Source: an uncultured Fidelibacterota bacterium (GTDB lineage: Bacteria; Fidelibacterota; Marinisomatia; Marinisomatales; TCS55). From it: a stretch of 64,000 nucleotides of DNA. The notes below the pieces were generated by a model. That model saw nothing but the letters and a program-made list of their open reading frames with translations. It did not search any database and was not told where the DNA came from. Below are positions 18,020 to 27,740 of the stretch, one piece after another. Each line of letters begins with the position of its first letter. Within the stretch, counting starts at the first letter, position 1. Position numbers and translations under genes: made by a program. The stretch lies in NCBI GenBank assembly GCA_902615915.1, contig CACMQQ010000003.1, forward strand, positions 1 to 64,000. The letters are read 5' to 3'.

Positions 18020-18450
18020 TGAACCAGTTCTGTTAACTTATAATTATTCTCATTTCTAAGGTCACCTTCATATCTGGATGCGCATTTTGTTTGTAGCTCA
18101 TCAGCATAAAAGGTTCCGTTCATTAGTTGGCCAGAAACTATGACTTCGGCTCCATCTTTGAATAGATCTGGACGAGTTTTTGTATATCGGACGGATAATT
18201 CACTTTCACCTTCTTTTAAGATAAAGTCACAATTAAGTTGATTGGATTCAGATATTTGTATAGATCCAGTTTTAACTAGGCCTCCTAGTTTTGTCCTTTT
18301 ACTTATTTGTTTATCAAGCAACTCTTCCACTGAAACAAACATAGACATAGCTGTTTTATCAGATGGAAAAATCGTTACCCAGCTTATCCAAAAAATTGTA
18401 ACACAAACAGCACCGGCAATCATAAGTTTTATTTTGTTTTCTGTATTCAA
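18016..18450 (-). CDS. ccmE: Haem chaperone CcmE, Cys-type (CxxxY)
   Basis: CcmE is a periplasmic, membrane-tethered OB-fold protein that carries haem covalently from CcmC to CcmF. The 144-residue protein has an N-terminal anchor (about 10-28) and the CcmE core. The haem-binding motif is CASRY (Cys123, Tyr127), not the usual HxxxY; the Cys codon is TGC at 18084-18082. Cys-type CcmE is known from archaea and Desulfovibrio in the System I* variant. The TTG start is supported by AGGGGA about 8 nt upstream. The next ATG, ten codons in, would remove the polar N-terminus ahead of the anchor. Confidence 0.92.
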   Translation of the reverse strand: MNTENKIKLMIAGAVCVTIFWISWVTIFPSDKTAMSMFVSVEELLDKQISKRTKLGGLVKTGSIQISESNQLNCDFILKEGESELSVRYTKTRPDLFKDGAEVIVSGQLMNGTFYADELQTKCASRYEGDLRNENNYKLTELVQ

Positions 18451-18463
18451 TTAATTATCCCCT

Positions 18464-20122
18464 TTAAAACGCTGAAGTTTCTTTCCACTCGCCAAACTCA
18501 GCTTTCATAACATCTATAATCTCACCGAGAGTTGCATCTTCCTTCGTAGCGTTGATAATTGATTCCATTATATTGTTATTATTTGCACATGCATTTCTAA
18601 TAGCATTTAGAGATTCCTTAACAAGATTGTTATCTCTTTTGTTCCGAATATTATCGATTCTTTCTTTTTGAATTTTTTCGGTTTCTTCCCCAATCTCAAG
18701 CGTAGGTATTTCTAATTCTTCATTATCTTTAATATATTTGTTAACACCAACATGAATCAAAGAGCCTTCGTCAATTTTCTTTTGGTATTCAGATGCAGAT
18801 TTAGCAATCTCTCTTTGAAAATATCCTTTTTCAATAGCCGGTATTACACCGCCAAGTTCATCTATTTCTTTAAAGTATTCCTCTACTTCCATTTCCATTT
18901 TATCAGTTAATGATTCTACATACCATGAACCTCCCAGAGGGTCGACAACATTAGTAACGCCTGTTTCATGAGCAATTAGCTGTTGGGTTCTTAAAGCAAT
19001 TTCAGCAGCTTTTTCAGTCGGAAGAGAAAGTGTTTCATCCATTGAGTTTGTATGTAATGATTGAGTTCCCCCCAAGACCGCAGACAAGGCTTGAAAACCA
19101 GTCCTAGCAATATTGTTTTCGGGTTGTTGGGCAGTTAAGGAACATCCAGCTGTTTGGGTATGAAATTTTAATTTTAAAGACCTTGGGTCTTTTGCTGAAT
19201 ATTTATACTTGAGTTTATTGGCCCATATTCTTCTAGAAGCTCTAAATTTTGCAATTTCTTCAAAAAAATCTAAATGGGAGTTAAAAAAGAATGAAAGCCT
19301 TGGAGCAAAACTATCAATGTCCAACCCTGCTTCTAAAGCATGTTCAATGTAGGCAAAACCATCAGCAAGTGTAAATGCAAGTTCTTGAGCCGCTGTAGAG
19401 CCAGCCTCTCTAATATGATAGCCTGAAATGGAAATTGTATTAAAATTAGGCATCTCTTTAGTGCAAAAAGAGATCATATCAGTAATTATTCTCATTGATG
19501 GCTTAGGAGGGAAAATCCATTCTTTTTGGGCTGTAAATTCTTTCAATATGTCATTTTGCAATGTTCCTCTTAATTTGCTAAGAGGTATATTTTGCTCCTG
19601 GGCTAAAGCAATGTAAAAAGCTAACAATATAACAGCTGGTCCATTTATGGTTTGAGACACTGAAATTTCAGAAAGGTTTATATTCTTAAACAATCTTCTC
19701 ATATCGTCTAATGAAGAAACTGAAACGCCGCATTTACCAACTTCTCCCAAGGACCAAGGATGATCGGGATCATATCCCATTAAAGTAGGCATGTCATAAG
19801 CAACTGATAATCCCGTTTGACCATTCTTCATCAACTGATGATATCTTTTATTGGTTTCCTCAGGTGTTCCAAAGCCAGAAAATTGTCTCATGGTCCATAG
19901 TCTGCCTCTATACATACTAGAGTGTATTCCTCTCGTGTAGGGAAATTGACCTGGAAATGATAGCTTATCCATAAAATCATTATCAGGTTCATATGGATAG
20001 TAAAGTGGTTCTTGTGACATCCCACTTAAAGTATCGAAACTTTTATCTCTAGATTTGCTCTTAGAGAATTCTTCATTCCAATCTTTTTTAGACTTTTCAA
20101 ATATATCTATTTGTTTTGACAT
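18464..20122 (-). CDS. Methylmalonyl-CoA mutase, catalytic (large) domain only
   Basis: This B12-dependent mutase family member interconverts methylmalonyl-CoA and succinyl-CoA. The 552-residue protein contains the TIM-barrel catalytic part, with [20 protein letters not shown] near residue 85, [14 protein letters not shown] near 114, and [14 protein letters not shown] near 230. It ends without the C-terminal cobalamin-binding domain (no DxHxxG segment), so it needs a separate B12-binding subunit that is not in this window. A cobalamin adenosyltransferase gene at 27197 could supply the cofactor. A related acyl-CoA mutase specificity cannot be excluded. It begins with ATG and precedes ccmE by 13 nt. 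Confidence 0.88.
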   Translation of the reverse strand: MSKQIDIFEKSKKDWNEEFSKSKSRDKSFDTLSGMSQEPLYYPYEPDNDFMDKLSFPGQFPYTRGIHSSMYRGRLWTMRQFSGFGTPEETNKRYHQLMKNGQTGLSVAYDMPTLMGYDPDHPWSLGEVGKCGVSVSSLDDMRRLFKNINLSEISVSQTINGPAVILLAFYIALAQEQNIPLSKLRGTLQNDILKEFTAQKEWIFPPKPSMRIITDMISFCTKEMPNFNTISISGYHIREAGSTAAQELAFTLADGFAYIEHALEAGLDIDSFAPRLSFFFNSHLDFFEEIAKFRASRRIWANKLKYKYSAKDPRSLKLKFHTQTAGCSLTAQQPENNIARTGFQALSAVLGGTQSLHTNSMDETLSLPTEKAAEIALRTQQLIAHETGVTNVVDPLGGSWYVESLTDKMEMEVEEYFKEIDELGGVIPAIEKGYFQREIAKSASEYQKKIDEGSLIHVGVNKYIKDNEELEIPTLEIGEETEKIQKERIDNIRNKRDNNLVKESLNAIRNACANNNNIMESIINATKEDATLGEIIDVMKAEFGEWKETSAF

Positions 20123-20139
20123 ATTTAACCTAGAACAAT

Positions 20140-21879
20140 TTACATTGATTTCTTTATTTCTAATACTTTTATTACTCCTTCAATTACCATCCATATAATC
20201 AAAACTAACAAAAATAAGGATATAAGGAATAAAACATTGTTATTTCCAAATTCGTAAATACTTTTTTGAAGTAAAGATACAAATGTAATAATCAGCACTA
20301 TAAACATTGGAATAACCAGTGGTAAAACATTTTTTTTTCTTTTTAAAAAATAGATAGAAATCACCATAAGTGTTAATGCGGCTAACATTTGATTGCTTGC
20401 TCCGAAAATAGGCCAAAGCACAAAACCCGCTGAACGCGTACTATCAGCTGATGATGCAGGATCTGGGACATCCCAAAAAGCTAGAAAAATAGCTGGAATA
20501 ACAGCAATAATGGTGGCGATATATTTATTTGAAAATGATTTTATCTTTAAAGATTGACCAAATTCATTAATTATGAATCTTTGAATTCTGGTTGCGGTAT
20601 CAAGAGTGGTAGCCGCAAAAGATATTACTAGTACAGACATCAATGTGCTTGCAAATTGCTTTGGTATTCCAAGTGATTGTAATAACTCCGATCCGCCTAG
20701 AACAAAAGCTAAAGCTTTATTACCTCTCGCATGCTCCCAAGTATCATAATATAGCTCCCAATTAGATTTATTTTTAACAAGTTCAACTACATGAAAATGT
20801 GGAATATCGCTTTGAGTTACTAAAGAAATGCCTGCAACTGCCGCGATCGTAGAAAACAATGCTAGAGAACCTTCTCCTATCATACCTCCGTAACCAACCA
20901 TTCTAGCATCTTGAAAATTTTCAAGCTGTTTAGAGGAAGTGCCTGAAGAAACCAAACCATGAAAACCACTTATTGCTCCACAAGCAATCGTTACAAAAAG
21001 AAGAGGAAAAATGCTTGGTGTAAATTCATCTTCCAAAGATCTTATTGCTGGAGCTTCTACTAATGGCTGTGCAACAAAAACGCCTAAGAATAGTAAACCT
21101 AAACCGATAAAAAGTTGATGGCTATTAATGTAATCCCTCGGTTGAAGAAGCATCCAAACTGGCAATAAACTAGCGACGCTAGAATAAATAAATAAAGCAA
21201 TAATCCAAAAATTTCTAGATGACAATCCAAAGATTGGTTCATTTATGCTAACAGGAAAATATGTTCCAACAGCCATAAAGAAATAAAGCAAAAAAACTGC
21301 TATTATTGAAGGAGCTATAATTTTTACATTTTTTTTATACATCAAAAACCCGATTGTAATCGCAACCAAAATTTGAACATTTATGGGTATAACTGCTTCC
21401 GGATTTGATACAAAAAGGTCTGCAATAACCATAGCAAAAACTGCTAATACTAGCCATACTAACATTAAGATAAATATTAAGAACATCAGTCTAACGCGCC
21501 TACTTACGGTTGAATAAGCTACATCAGCAATACTTCTACCTTTTTCTTTAACACTAACAACCAAAGCGCCAAAGTCATGAACTGCCCCCATAAATACAGT
21601 TCCAAACAATATCCATATTAAAGCAGGTAACCACCCCCAATATGCAGCAACGCATGGACCAATAATTGGAGCAGCACCAGCTATTGATGTAAAATGGTGA
21701 CCAAAAAGTATATGTTTTTTAGTGGGTAGATAATCGACCCCATCTTGCATTTCCTTAGATGGTGTTATAAAAGAAGGATCGTAAATATTAAAAATTTTTG
21801 TGGCTACGAACTTTGAATAAAATTTATAGCCAAAATAAAAAAAAGCAAAACCAGTGAGTACGATTAAGATCGAACTCAT
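20140..21879 (-). CDS. cstA: CstA-family transporter (carbon starvation protein; peptide or pyruvate uptake)
   Basis: This 579-residue, highly hydrophobic protein has some 15 or more predicted helices. Family landmarks are [19 protein letters not shown] near residue 60, [12 protein letters not shown] near 98, and [15 protein letters not shown] near 300. CstA proteins import peptides or pyruvate under carbon limitation, but the substrate cannot be read from sequence. It is shorter than E. coli CstA (about 700 residues), matching the compact form of the family. It lies 2 nt after dxs and 17 nt before the mutase gene. Confidence 0.9.
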   Translation of the reverse strand: MSSILIVLTGFAFFYFGYKFYSKFVATKIFNIYDPSFITPSKEMQDGVDYLPTKKHILFGHHFTSIAGAAPIIGPCVAAYWGWLPALIWILFGTVFMGAVHDFGALVVSVKEKGRSIADVAYSTVSRRVRLMFLIFILMLVWLVLAVFAMVIADLFVSNPEAVIPINVQILVAITIGFLMYKKNVKIIAPSIIAVFLLYFFMAVGTYFPVSINEPIFGLSSRNFWIIALFIYSSVASLLPVWMLLQPRDYINSHQLFIGLGLLFLGVFVAQPLVEAPAIRSLEDEFTPSIFPLLFVTIACGAISGFHGLVSSGTSSKQLENFQDARMVGYGGMIGEGSLALFSTIAAVAGISLVTQSDIPHFHVVELVKNKSNWELYYDTWEHARGNKALAFVLGGSELLQSLGIPKQFASTLMSVLVISFAATTLDTATRIQRFIINEFGQSLKIKSFSNKYIATIIAVIPAIFLAFWDVPDPASSADSTRSAGFVLWPIFGASNQMLAALTLMVISIYFLKRKKNVLPLVIPMFIVLIITFVSLLQKSIYEFGNNNVLFLISLFLLVLIIWMVIEGVIKVLEIKKSM

Positions 21880-21881
21880 TA

Positions 21882-23810
21882 TTAAAACTCAGTTTTTAAG
21901 GACGATTTAAAACTAGTTACAGTTTTTATAATTTGCTCCTTATTAATCCCCCATTTTTCCAGAAGTAAATCTCTTGGTCCATGTTCAACAAATTTATCGG
22001 GTAGTGATATTATACTAGAATTGCCCTTATAATTATTTGATGATAGCCAAGAGAGCACACCTTCACCAAAGCCCCCCGATCTAACGCCTTCTTCAATCGT
22101 TAGGACACTAGAGAATTTTTCTAACATGAATTCCAGATAATTCTCGTCCATTGGTTTTATAAATCTGCAATTTACAACTTCGCAAGATATATCTAATTTT
22201 TTTAATTCTTCTGCAGCCTCTAAAGCAAGGTAGGTCAAAGGACCTACAGCTAAGATTGCTACATCGTTACCATTTTGCAATACTTCCCAACTTCCTATTG
22301 GTAATAATTCACCTTGTAAATTTTGATCGAACTCTTCACTTGACGCTTTTGGATAGCGAATCGCAAATGGCCCGTCTTTATATTCAAGTGCCGTGTATAG
22401 TAGGTTTCTAAGTTCATTCCCATTCCTTGGGGATGAAACAATTAAATCTTGAACGCATTTTAAATATGCTATATCCAATGCACCATGATGAGTTGGGCCG
22501 TCCTCGCCAGCAATTCCAGCTCTGTCAAGACAGAAAATTACAGGCAAGTGCTGAATTGCTGCATCATGGACTAAATGATCAAAAGCCCTTTGTAAAAAAG
22601 TTGAATAAATTGCTACTATTGGGCGAATTTCTTCAGTCACTAAACCAGATGCAAAAGTAACAGCATGACCTTCAGCTATCCCGACGTCATAATACCGTTT
22701 TGGAAATTCCTTAGCATAATTAACTAGCCCTGTTCCTTCTCTCATTGCTGCAGTAATACAAACAGTATCATTTCTATTTCTGGCTATTTCACAAGCTAAA
22801 TGACCAAAAGTATTTTGAAAAATAGGAGGAGGAGAAGGAAGTGATTTAATTGGTTTTTTTTCTTTTATCGAATTTTTGCTGCCTGCTTTAACAGCATGAA
22901 ATTTTACAGCGTCTAAATGATATTCACCGTTTTGAACTTCTGTAGACACCATCCCCTTGCCTTTCTTAGTTAATACATGTAAGAGAACCGGTCTATCGAA
23001 ATCCTTTATCCTATCTAAGGTAGTGATCAATTCAGGTAAATTATGTCCATCAATGGGACCAAAGTATCTAAAACCAAGTTCTTCAAAAAGCATTCCAGGC
23101 ACCAAAAAGGACTTTAAACTATCTTCCACCTTTCCTAATATTTTTTGCATGCTTTTGTTACCAAGTGTTAGCCTATCGCTTACATTCCATATTTCATCTC
23201 TGATTCTATTAAAAGTTGGATTAGTAACAATCTTATTTAAATAATTATTTAATGCACCGACATTTGGGCTTATTGACATTTCGTTGTCGTTCAATATAAC
23301 TAACATAGGAGTTTTTAGATCTCCAGCATTATTCATAGCCTCAAAAGCAAGGCCTCCTGTCATTGATCCATCTCCAATGATGGAAACTACTTTAAAGTCT
23401 TTTTTAGTGAATTTTCTTGATTCAGCAACACCAATTGCAGCGGAAATCGACGTAGATGCATGTCCAGCACCAAATACATCATATTCACTCTCATTTCTTT
23501 TTAAAAACCCGCTTAGGCCCCCCATTTGCCTTATTGATGGAAAGTCTTTGTATCTGCCCGTTAGAAGTTTATGAGCATAAGCCTGATGACCTACGTCCCA
23601 AATGATTTTATCATTTGGAGTATTAAAAACCTTATGTATCGCAACAGTTAGCTCAACAACACCAAGTGTTGGCGCAAGATGACCTCCTATTTCACTTATT
23701 ACATCAATAATATGAAATCTCAGTTCATTTGCTAATTGTTGTAATTTTTTGTCAGAAAAATTGCGTATATCTGCTGGCGATTTAATTTCTGGAAGAATTT
23801 TAATTTGCAC
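21882..23810 (-). CDS. dxs: 1-deoxy-D-xylulose-5-phosphate synthase
   Basis: Dxs makes deoxyxylulose phosphate from pyruvate and glyceraldehyde-3-phosphate, the first step of the MEP isoprenoid pathway. At 642 residues it has full length. The thiamine-diphosphate motif starts at GDGSMTGGLAFEAMNNAG near residue 146, and the transketolase-type Glu occurs in VGIAEGHAVTFASG near 375. The start is GTG at 23810, overlapping pdxT by 11 nt. DXP is also used in thiamine synthesis. ispH, the last MEP enzyme, is encoded 1.5 kb upstream in the same run. Confidence 0.97.
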   Translation of the reverse strand: MQIKILPEIKSPADIRNFSDKKLQQLANELRFHIIDVISEIGGHLAPTLGVVELTVAIHKVFNTPNDKIIWDVGHQAYAHKLLTGRYKDFPSIRQMGGLSGFLKRNESEYDVFGAGHASTSISAAIGVAESRKFTKKDFKVVSIIGDGSMTGGLAFEAMNNAGDLKTPMLVILNDNEMSISPNVGALNNYLNKIVTNPTFNRIRDEIWNVSDRLTLGNKSMQKILGKVEDSLKSFLVPGMLFEELGFRYFGPIDGHNLPELITTLDRIKDFDRPVLLHVLTKKGKGMVSTEVQNGEYHLDAVKFHAVKAGSKNSIKEKKPIKSLPSPPPIFQNTFGHLACEIARNRNDTVCITAAMREGTGLVNYAKEFPKRYYDVGIAEGHAVTFASGLVTEEIRPIVAIYSTFLQRAFDHLVHDAAIQHLPVIFCLDRAGIAGEDGPTHHGALDIAYLKCVQDLIVSSPRNGNELRNLLYTALEYKDGPFAIRYPKASSEEFDQNLQGELLPIGSWEVLQNGNDVAILAVGPLTYLALEAAEELKKLDISCEVVNCRFIKPMDENYLEFMLEKFSSVLTIEEGVRSGGFGEGVLSWLSSNNYKGNSSIISLPDKFVEHGPRDLLLEKWGINKEQIIKTVTSFKSSLKTEF

Positions 23811-24387
23811 TTAACGTATCTACCTTCTTTTTCATTTGAAACAAAAAACTATGGAAAATTGTTTCATTGTTTAGCTCAGGATGAAATGTTAAACCAATAT
23901 GTCTATCGTTTCTGATAGCCACAGGAGTTCCATTATGGGTAGCTAAAACTTCAATGTCATTACCTAATTTAGCAATTTTTGGAGCTCTTATGAAAGAAGC
24001 AACAATACTTGAAGTTGTTCCGTTTAAATCCACTTGAATCGTATCAAAAAAAGAGTGAATTTGCCTACCATAGGCATTTCTGTTTATCTCAATATCAAAA
24101 ATGTTGAGAGGAATGACTCTTGGATCATTTGTTTTTTTTGACATTAGAATAATACCTGCGCAAGTTGCAAGAATTGGTTTAACTCTTGAAAATTCAACAA
24201 TAGGTTCTAACAAATCATTTCTAACTATCAAGTCAGAAATTACGGAAGACTCTCCCCCAGGCAGTACAAGTCCGTCAATATCATTAAACTGATCGGGATA
24301 TCTTACTTCAGTTGAAGATATTCCTAATCTTTTTAAAAGCTCGATATGTTTTGTAAAATTACCCTGTAAAGCCAGTACGCCTATCAT
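23800..24387 (-). CDS. pdxT: Pyridoxal 5'-phosphate synthase glutaminase subunit
   Basis: PdxT hydrolyses glutamine and channels ammonia to PdxS for PLP synthesis. The 195-residue class I amidotransferase has GVLALQGNF at the start, LPGGESSVI near residue 47, the nucleophile Cys in LATCAGIIL near 77, and the His-Glu pair in HPELNNE near 170. The triad is complete. It begins 8 nt after pdxS, the standard pairing for the DXP-independent PLP pathway, and overlaps dxs. Confidence 0.97.
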   Translation of the reverse strand: MIGVLALQGNFTKHIELLKRLGISSTEVRYPDQFNDIDGLVLPGGESSVISDLIVRNDLLEPIVEFSRVKPILATCAGIILMSKKTNDPRVIPLNIFDIEINRNAYGRQIHSFFDTIQVDLNGTTSSIVASFIRAPKIAKLGNDIEVLATHNGTPVAIRNDRHIGLTFHPELNNETIFHSFLFQMKKKVDTLSAN

Positions 24388-24395
24388 CTAATATA

Positions 24396-25280
24396 CTACC
24401 AGCCTCGCTCCTGCAATCTTTCATTTTCAGGAATTTCTGATATCTCAATACCTTTCATTGCAGTTTGTAAATCTGTTGATATTTCAACCATTTTTTTTGG
24501 ATCTTTGTAATAAGTTACGGCATCAACTATCGCTTTTGCTCTGGGGCCAGGATCATCACTCATGAAAATGCCAGAACCCACGAAAACTGTCTCTGAGCCT
24601 AATTGCATCATTAAGGACGCGTCAGCAGGAGTTGCTACACCTCCAGCCGCAAAATTTGGAACAGGTAACTTTCCGATTTTTGCAACTTGCTCAACTAAAG
24701 AAAACGGAGCTCCCATATCTTTGGCAGCTGCCATCATCTCTTCTCTATCCATTGTTGTCAGTTTCTTAATATCGCTTTTAACTTGTCTCATATGCCGAAC
24801 CGCTTCGACGATATTTCCACTACCAGCTTCACCTTTAGTTCTAATCATAGCAGCTCCCTCACCTATTCTCCTCAAGGCCTCACCTAAATTTCTACACCCA
24901 CAAACAAAGGGAACTTTAAAATCGTGTTTCCAAATGTGGTTGTGCTCATCAGCTGGAGTTAGAACTTCGCTTTCATCAATAAAATCAACCTCCATAGCCT
25001 CTAAGATTTGAGCTTCAGCAAAATGACCAATTCTTACTTTTGCCATAACAGGAATCGATACAGAATCTTGAATTTCTCTAATCATTTGAGGATCGCTTGC
25101 TCTTGCTATTCCACCTTCTTCCCTGATCAGCGCAGGTATCCTTTCCAGAGCCATCACAGCTACTGCTCCAGCATCTTCAGCAATTTTGGCTTGATCTACA
25201 TTCATTACATCCATTATTACTCCACCTTTTAGCATTTCCGCAAGACCAACTTTTAAATCAAATGAACCCTTTTTACTCAT
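24396..25280 (-). CDS. pdxS: Pyridoxal 5'-phosphate synthase lyase subunit
   Basis: PdxS condenses ribose 5-phosphate, glyceraldehyde 3-phosphate and ammonia into PLP. It is very highly conserved: [15 protein letters not shown], the catalytic-lysine segment [10 protein letters not shown], and [16 protein letters not shown] chose ATG at 25280 (294 residues) because AAGGAGAC lies 8 nt upstream as a strong ribosome-binding site and the N-terminus then matches the family. The frame also has TTG at 25298, with no comparable signal. The chosen start overlaps ispH by 8 nt. Confidence 0.97.
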   Translation of the reverse strand: MSKKGSFDLKVGLAEMLKGGVIMDVMNVDQAKIAEDAGAVAVMALERIPALIREEGGIARASDPQMIREIQDSVSIPVMAKVRIGHFAEAQILEAMEVDFIDESEVLTPADEHNHIWKHDFKVPFVCGCRNLGEALRRIGEGAAMIRTKGEAGSGNIVEAVRHMRQVKSDIKKLTTMDREEMMAAAKDMGAPFSLVEQVAKIGKLPVPNFAAGGVATPADASLMMQLGSETVFVGSGIFMSDDPGPRAKAIVDAVTYYKDPKKMVEISTDLQTAMKGIEISEIPENERLQERGW

Positions 25281-26133
25281 ATATAGTCTCCTTTTCAACG
25301 CTCGTAATTAACTTAATTTTATCAATTACTTCGTTAATAATATTATCTGGTGTACTGGCACCAGCTGAAATTCCAACGGTCTCTACGTTTTCTAACCAAG
25401 ACTCATCAACATCATTTGCGCATGTAACTTGAAATGATAACTTATTTCTTTCTTTGGCAAGCTGAGTTAATCTTTTTGAATTAGCGCTTGTAAAGGATCC
25501 GATGACAATCATTAAATCACATGCTTCAGCTAACTCTTTAATTTGCTCTTGGTTCCTTTTTGTTGGAAAACAAATTGTATTAACAAATCTTAAATCAAAT
25601 ACTTTTGACATAAGTACATTTATAATCTCTTGAACATTCTCAATGGTTTGTGTTGATTGGCTGACGACACCTGCTTTTTTAGTTTTTCTTAGAGCATTTG
25701 CTTCATCAAGGTTGGCAACAATTACAGCGTTTTTAACTTGACTTGCAATCCCAATAACTTCATCGTGACCATGGTCACCAATGATGATTATTTTTCTTCC
25801 TTCTTTCTCTAAAATCTTAATTTCGTCATGAATTTCTTCCACTAAAGGACAAGTTGCATCGATTATGTTCATGTTTTTTTCTTGGGCTTTTTTCCAAGTA
25901 TCAACATGAGTTCCATGAGCGCGAAAAAGTATTGGTTTGCCATTTGGAACTTGATCGAGCGTTTCAACAACCTTTGCTCCTGCCTTATCAAGCTTCTCAA
26001 CAACATTTTCGTTATGCACAATATGGCCTAACATATATACATCTCCATCATCTTGAGCGGTATCATATGCTAATTGAACAGCATCTCTTACGCCAAAACA
26101 ATACCCTGCGTTTTTTGCTAGGAAAATTTTCAT
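25273..26133 (-). CDS. ispH: 4-hydroxy-3-methylbut-2-enyl diphosphate reductase
   Basis: IspH is the iron-sulfur enzyme that ends the MEP pathway by producing IPP and DMAPP. The 286-residue protein keeps the three cluster cysteines: [11 protein letters not shown] (near 12), DATCPLVEE (near 95) and [11 protein letters not shown] (near 190). The start ATG overlaps the nrnA stop by 4 nt (ATGA). Together with dxs it places two MEP pathway enzymes in one transcript, interleaved with PLP synthesis. Confidence 0.96.
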   Translation of the reverse strand: MKIFLAKNAGYCFGVRDAVQLAYDTAQDDGDVYMLGHIVHNENVVEKLDKAGAKVVETLDQVPNGKPILFRAHGTHVDTWKKAQEKNMNIIDATCPLVEEIHDEIKILEKEGRKIIIIGDHGHDEVIGIASQVKNAVIVANLDEANALRKTKKAGVVSQSTQTIENVQEIINVLMSKVFDLRFVNTICFPTKRNQEQIKELAEACDLMIVIGSFTSANSKRLTQLAKERNKLSFQVTCANDVDESWLENVETVGISAGASTPDNIINEVIDKIKLITSVEKETIYE

Positions 26134-27134
26134 AAATTTGATTGCCTTTGGTTTAGGATTGAACCTATGGTCTCTGAAGTAACCATTGAGATAGTTTCAT
26201 TTATATTTCCTTGGATTTTAGCACCACAGGCAAACTTATGACCTCCTCCGCCAAATTTTTGAGCTATACCATTCAAAACATAGCTACCTTTGGATCTAAA
26301 GTTTATTCTACAATTTTCATTATCTATTTGATAAAACATCAAAGAAACCTCTACTCCCTCAATTGTGCGAACAAAATCTGTAAAACCATCAACATCGCTG
26401 CTATGCGCCTTTGCTTTTATCATCAGATCTTGATCTATAACAAACCATGCAAATTCACCATCAAGTTCAAAATTAAGGTTTTTTGATAATTCTGACAAAA
26501 TACTAACTTGCGCAATAGTTCTATTTTCGTAAATAGATTGATAAACCCTAGAAGAGTTGACTCCTAATTCAATGCATTCCATTGCAATTTTATGACAATT
26601 TGAATTTGTGTTGGAATGACGGAACGAACCCGTGTCAGTCATAATAGCTGTATAAACTCCTATTGCTTCATCTTTAGTAAAATTTATTTCATTCTTTTTA
26701 ATGAATTCATATATCATTTCTCCTGTAGCAGCGGCAGCTGTGTCTACGTAATTTTCATTAAAAGATGAATTTTTCAATGAGGGATGATGATCAATATTAA
26801 ATGTGTAAATTTTATTTTCTATTAAAGCTCGACCAACATCCCTTAGCCTTACAAAATCACCCACGTCAAATATAAAAGCAGCATCAGCATCTTTAATCCA
26901 ATTAAAGTGTATAGAATAATCGTACAATTCAATACAATTATCTTGATTGAGAAAGTTATATTGTTTAGAAAACTTAGTTGCCGTTATAATTTTTGATTCA
27001 ATATTCATTTTTTTTGCAATGTGATGCATCGCATAAGCACAACCGAGCCCATCTCCATCTGGATTTTCATGTGTAGAGAGTACGATTCTGTTCATATCAG
27101 ACAGCTTTTCGTATAGATTTTTCCAATTAATCAT
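26130..27134 (-). CDS. DHH/DHHA1 phosphoesterase, NrnA-like (nanoRNase or pAp/c-di-nucleotide phosphatase)
   Basis: This 334-residue protein has the N-terminal DHH metal-binding core (STHENPDGDGLGCA near 20, FDVGD near 90, the DHH motif in IDHHPSLKN near 115) and the C-terminal DHHA1 substrate domain with GGGHKFACGAKI near 302. NrnA-type enzymes degrade very short RNAs and pAp, and some cleave pApA from c-di-AMP. That would suit a cell carrying CdaA, although specificity cannot be read directly. It is the only gene in this stretch with a sizeable upstream gap (62 nt). Confidence 0.9.
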   Translation of the reverse strand: MINWKNLYEKLSDMNRIVLSTHENPDGDGLGCAYAMHHIAKKMNIESKIITATKFSKQYNFLNQDNCIELYDYSIHFNWIKDADAAFIFDVGDFVRLRDVGRALIENKIYTFNIDHHPSLKNSSFNENYVDTAAAATGEMIYEFIKKNEINFTKDEAIGVYTAIMTDTGSFRHSNTNSNCHKIAMECIELGVNSSRVYQSIYENRTIAQVSILSELSKNLNFELDGEFAWFVIDQDLMIKAKAHSSDVDGFTDFVRTIEGVEVSLMFYQIDNENCRINFRSKGSYVLNGIAQKFGGGGHKFACGAKIQGNINETISMVTSETIGSILNQRQSNL

Positions 27135-27196
27135 ATGATCAAATAAAATATAATCTCAAAAAATTGAAAATCGATCTTAAATACATTGCCTTTTCT

Positions 27197-27739
27197 TTAG
27201 GATCTATCCCAAAGAATTTCTTTGGCACCCTTTTTTGAAGAAACATTTCTAGCAAGAACAAAAAAATAATCACTGAGTCTATTTAAATAGGGAAGCCAAT
27301 TTTTAACACTTACACCCTCACCAGATAAAGCAACACAAGCTCGCTCCACTCTCCTAGATACAGCTCTATTAATATGTAATTGCGCACAAAACTTATTCCC
27401 ACCAGGTAAAATGAACTCTTTTAATGGAGGTAAATTTTCATTGTATTTCTTTATGTTCAATTCAAGAAAATCTAAACGATCATCTTTTAGCAAATTTAGA
27501 TCAGAATTTAAAAGAGATACCTCACCACCAATGTTAAAAAGATCTTGCTGGATAGAAGAAAGTTCTCTAATTAAACTCTCATTTTCACAGAAAGCAATAG
27601 ATAGCCCAATTTGACTATTCAATTCGTCAACCTCTCCCATAAATTCAACCACTGGGTGATCTTTAGCAACTCTTTCACCAGTACCCAAACTGGTTCTACC
27701 TTTATCCCCTTTTCGGGTTGATACCTTTGAAATTCTCAT
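27197..27739 (-). CDS. Cob(I)alamin adenosyltransferase, PduO/MMAB type
   Basis: This enzyme transfers the 5'-deoxyadenosyl group of ATP to cob(I)alamin, making coenzyme B12. The 180-residue protein has the PduO-type N-terminus with TRKGDKGRTSLGTGERV near residue 7 and the ATP-binding/trimer region with INRAVSRRVERACVAL near 125. Its likely client in this window is the methylmalonyl-CoA mutase at 18464-20122. It starts with ATG 1 nt after the nhaD stop. No cobalamin riboswitch can be fitted into the tiny upstream gap. Confidence 0.93.
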   Translation of the reverse strand: MRISKVSTRKGDKGRTSLGTGERVAKDHPVVEFMGEVDELNSQIGLSIAFCENESLIRELSSIQQDLFNIGGEVSLLNSDLNLLKDDRLDFLELNIKKYNENLPPLKEFILPGGNKFCAQLHINRAVSRRVERACVALSGEGVSVKNWLPYLNRLSDYFFVLARNVSSKKGAKEILWDRS

Positions 27740-27740
27740 C

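Noticed and set aside
24562-25011. 149-residue open frame on the plus strand opposite pdxS
   Set aside because: pdxS is one of the most conserved genes here and the antisense frame shows no family features; long antisense frames are expected opposite such codon use.
27135-27196. 15-codon frame in the spacer between the adenosyltransferase and nrnA genes
   Set aside because: It is too short, AT-rich, lacks a ribosome-binding site and resembles no known leader peptide.
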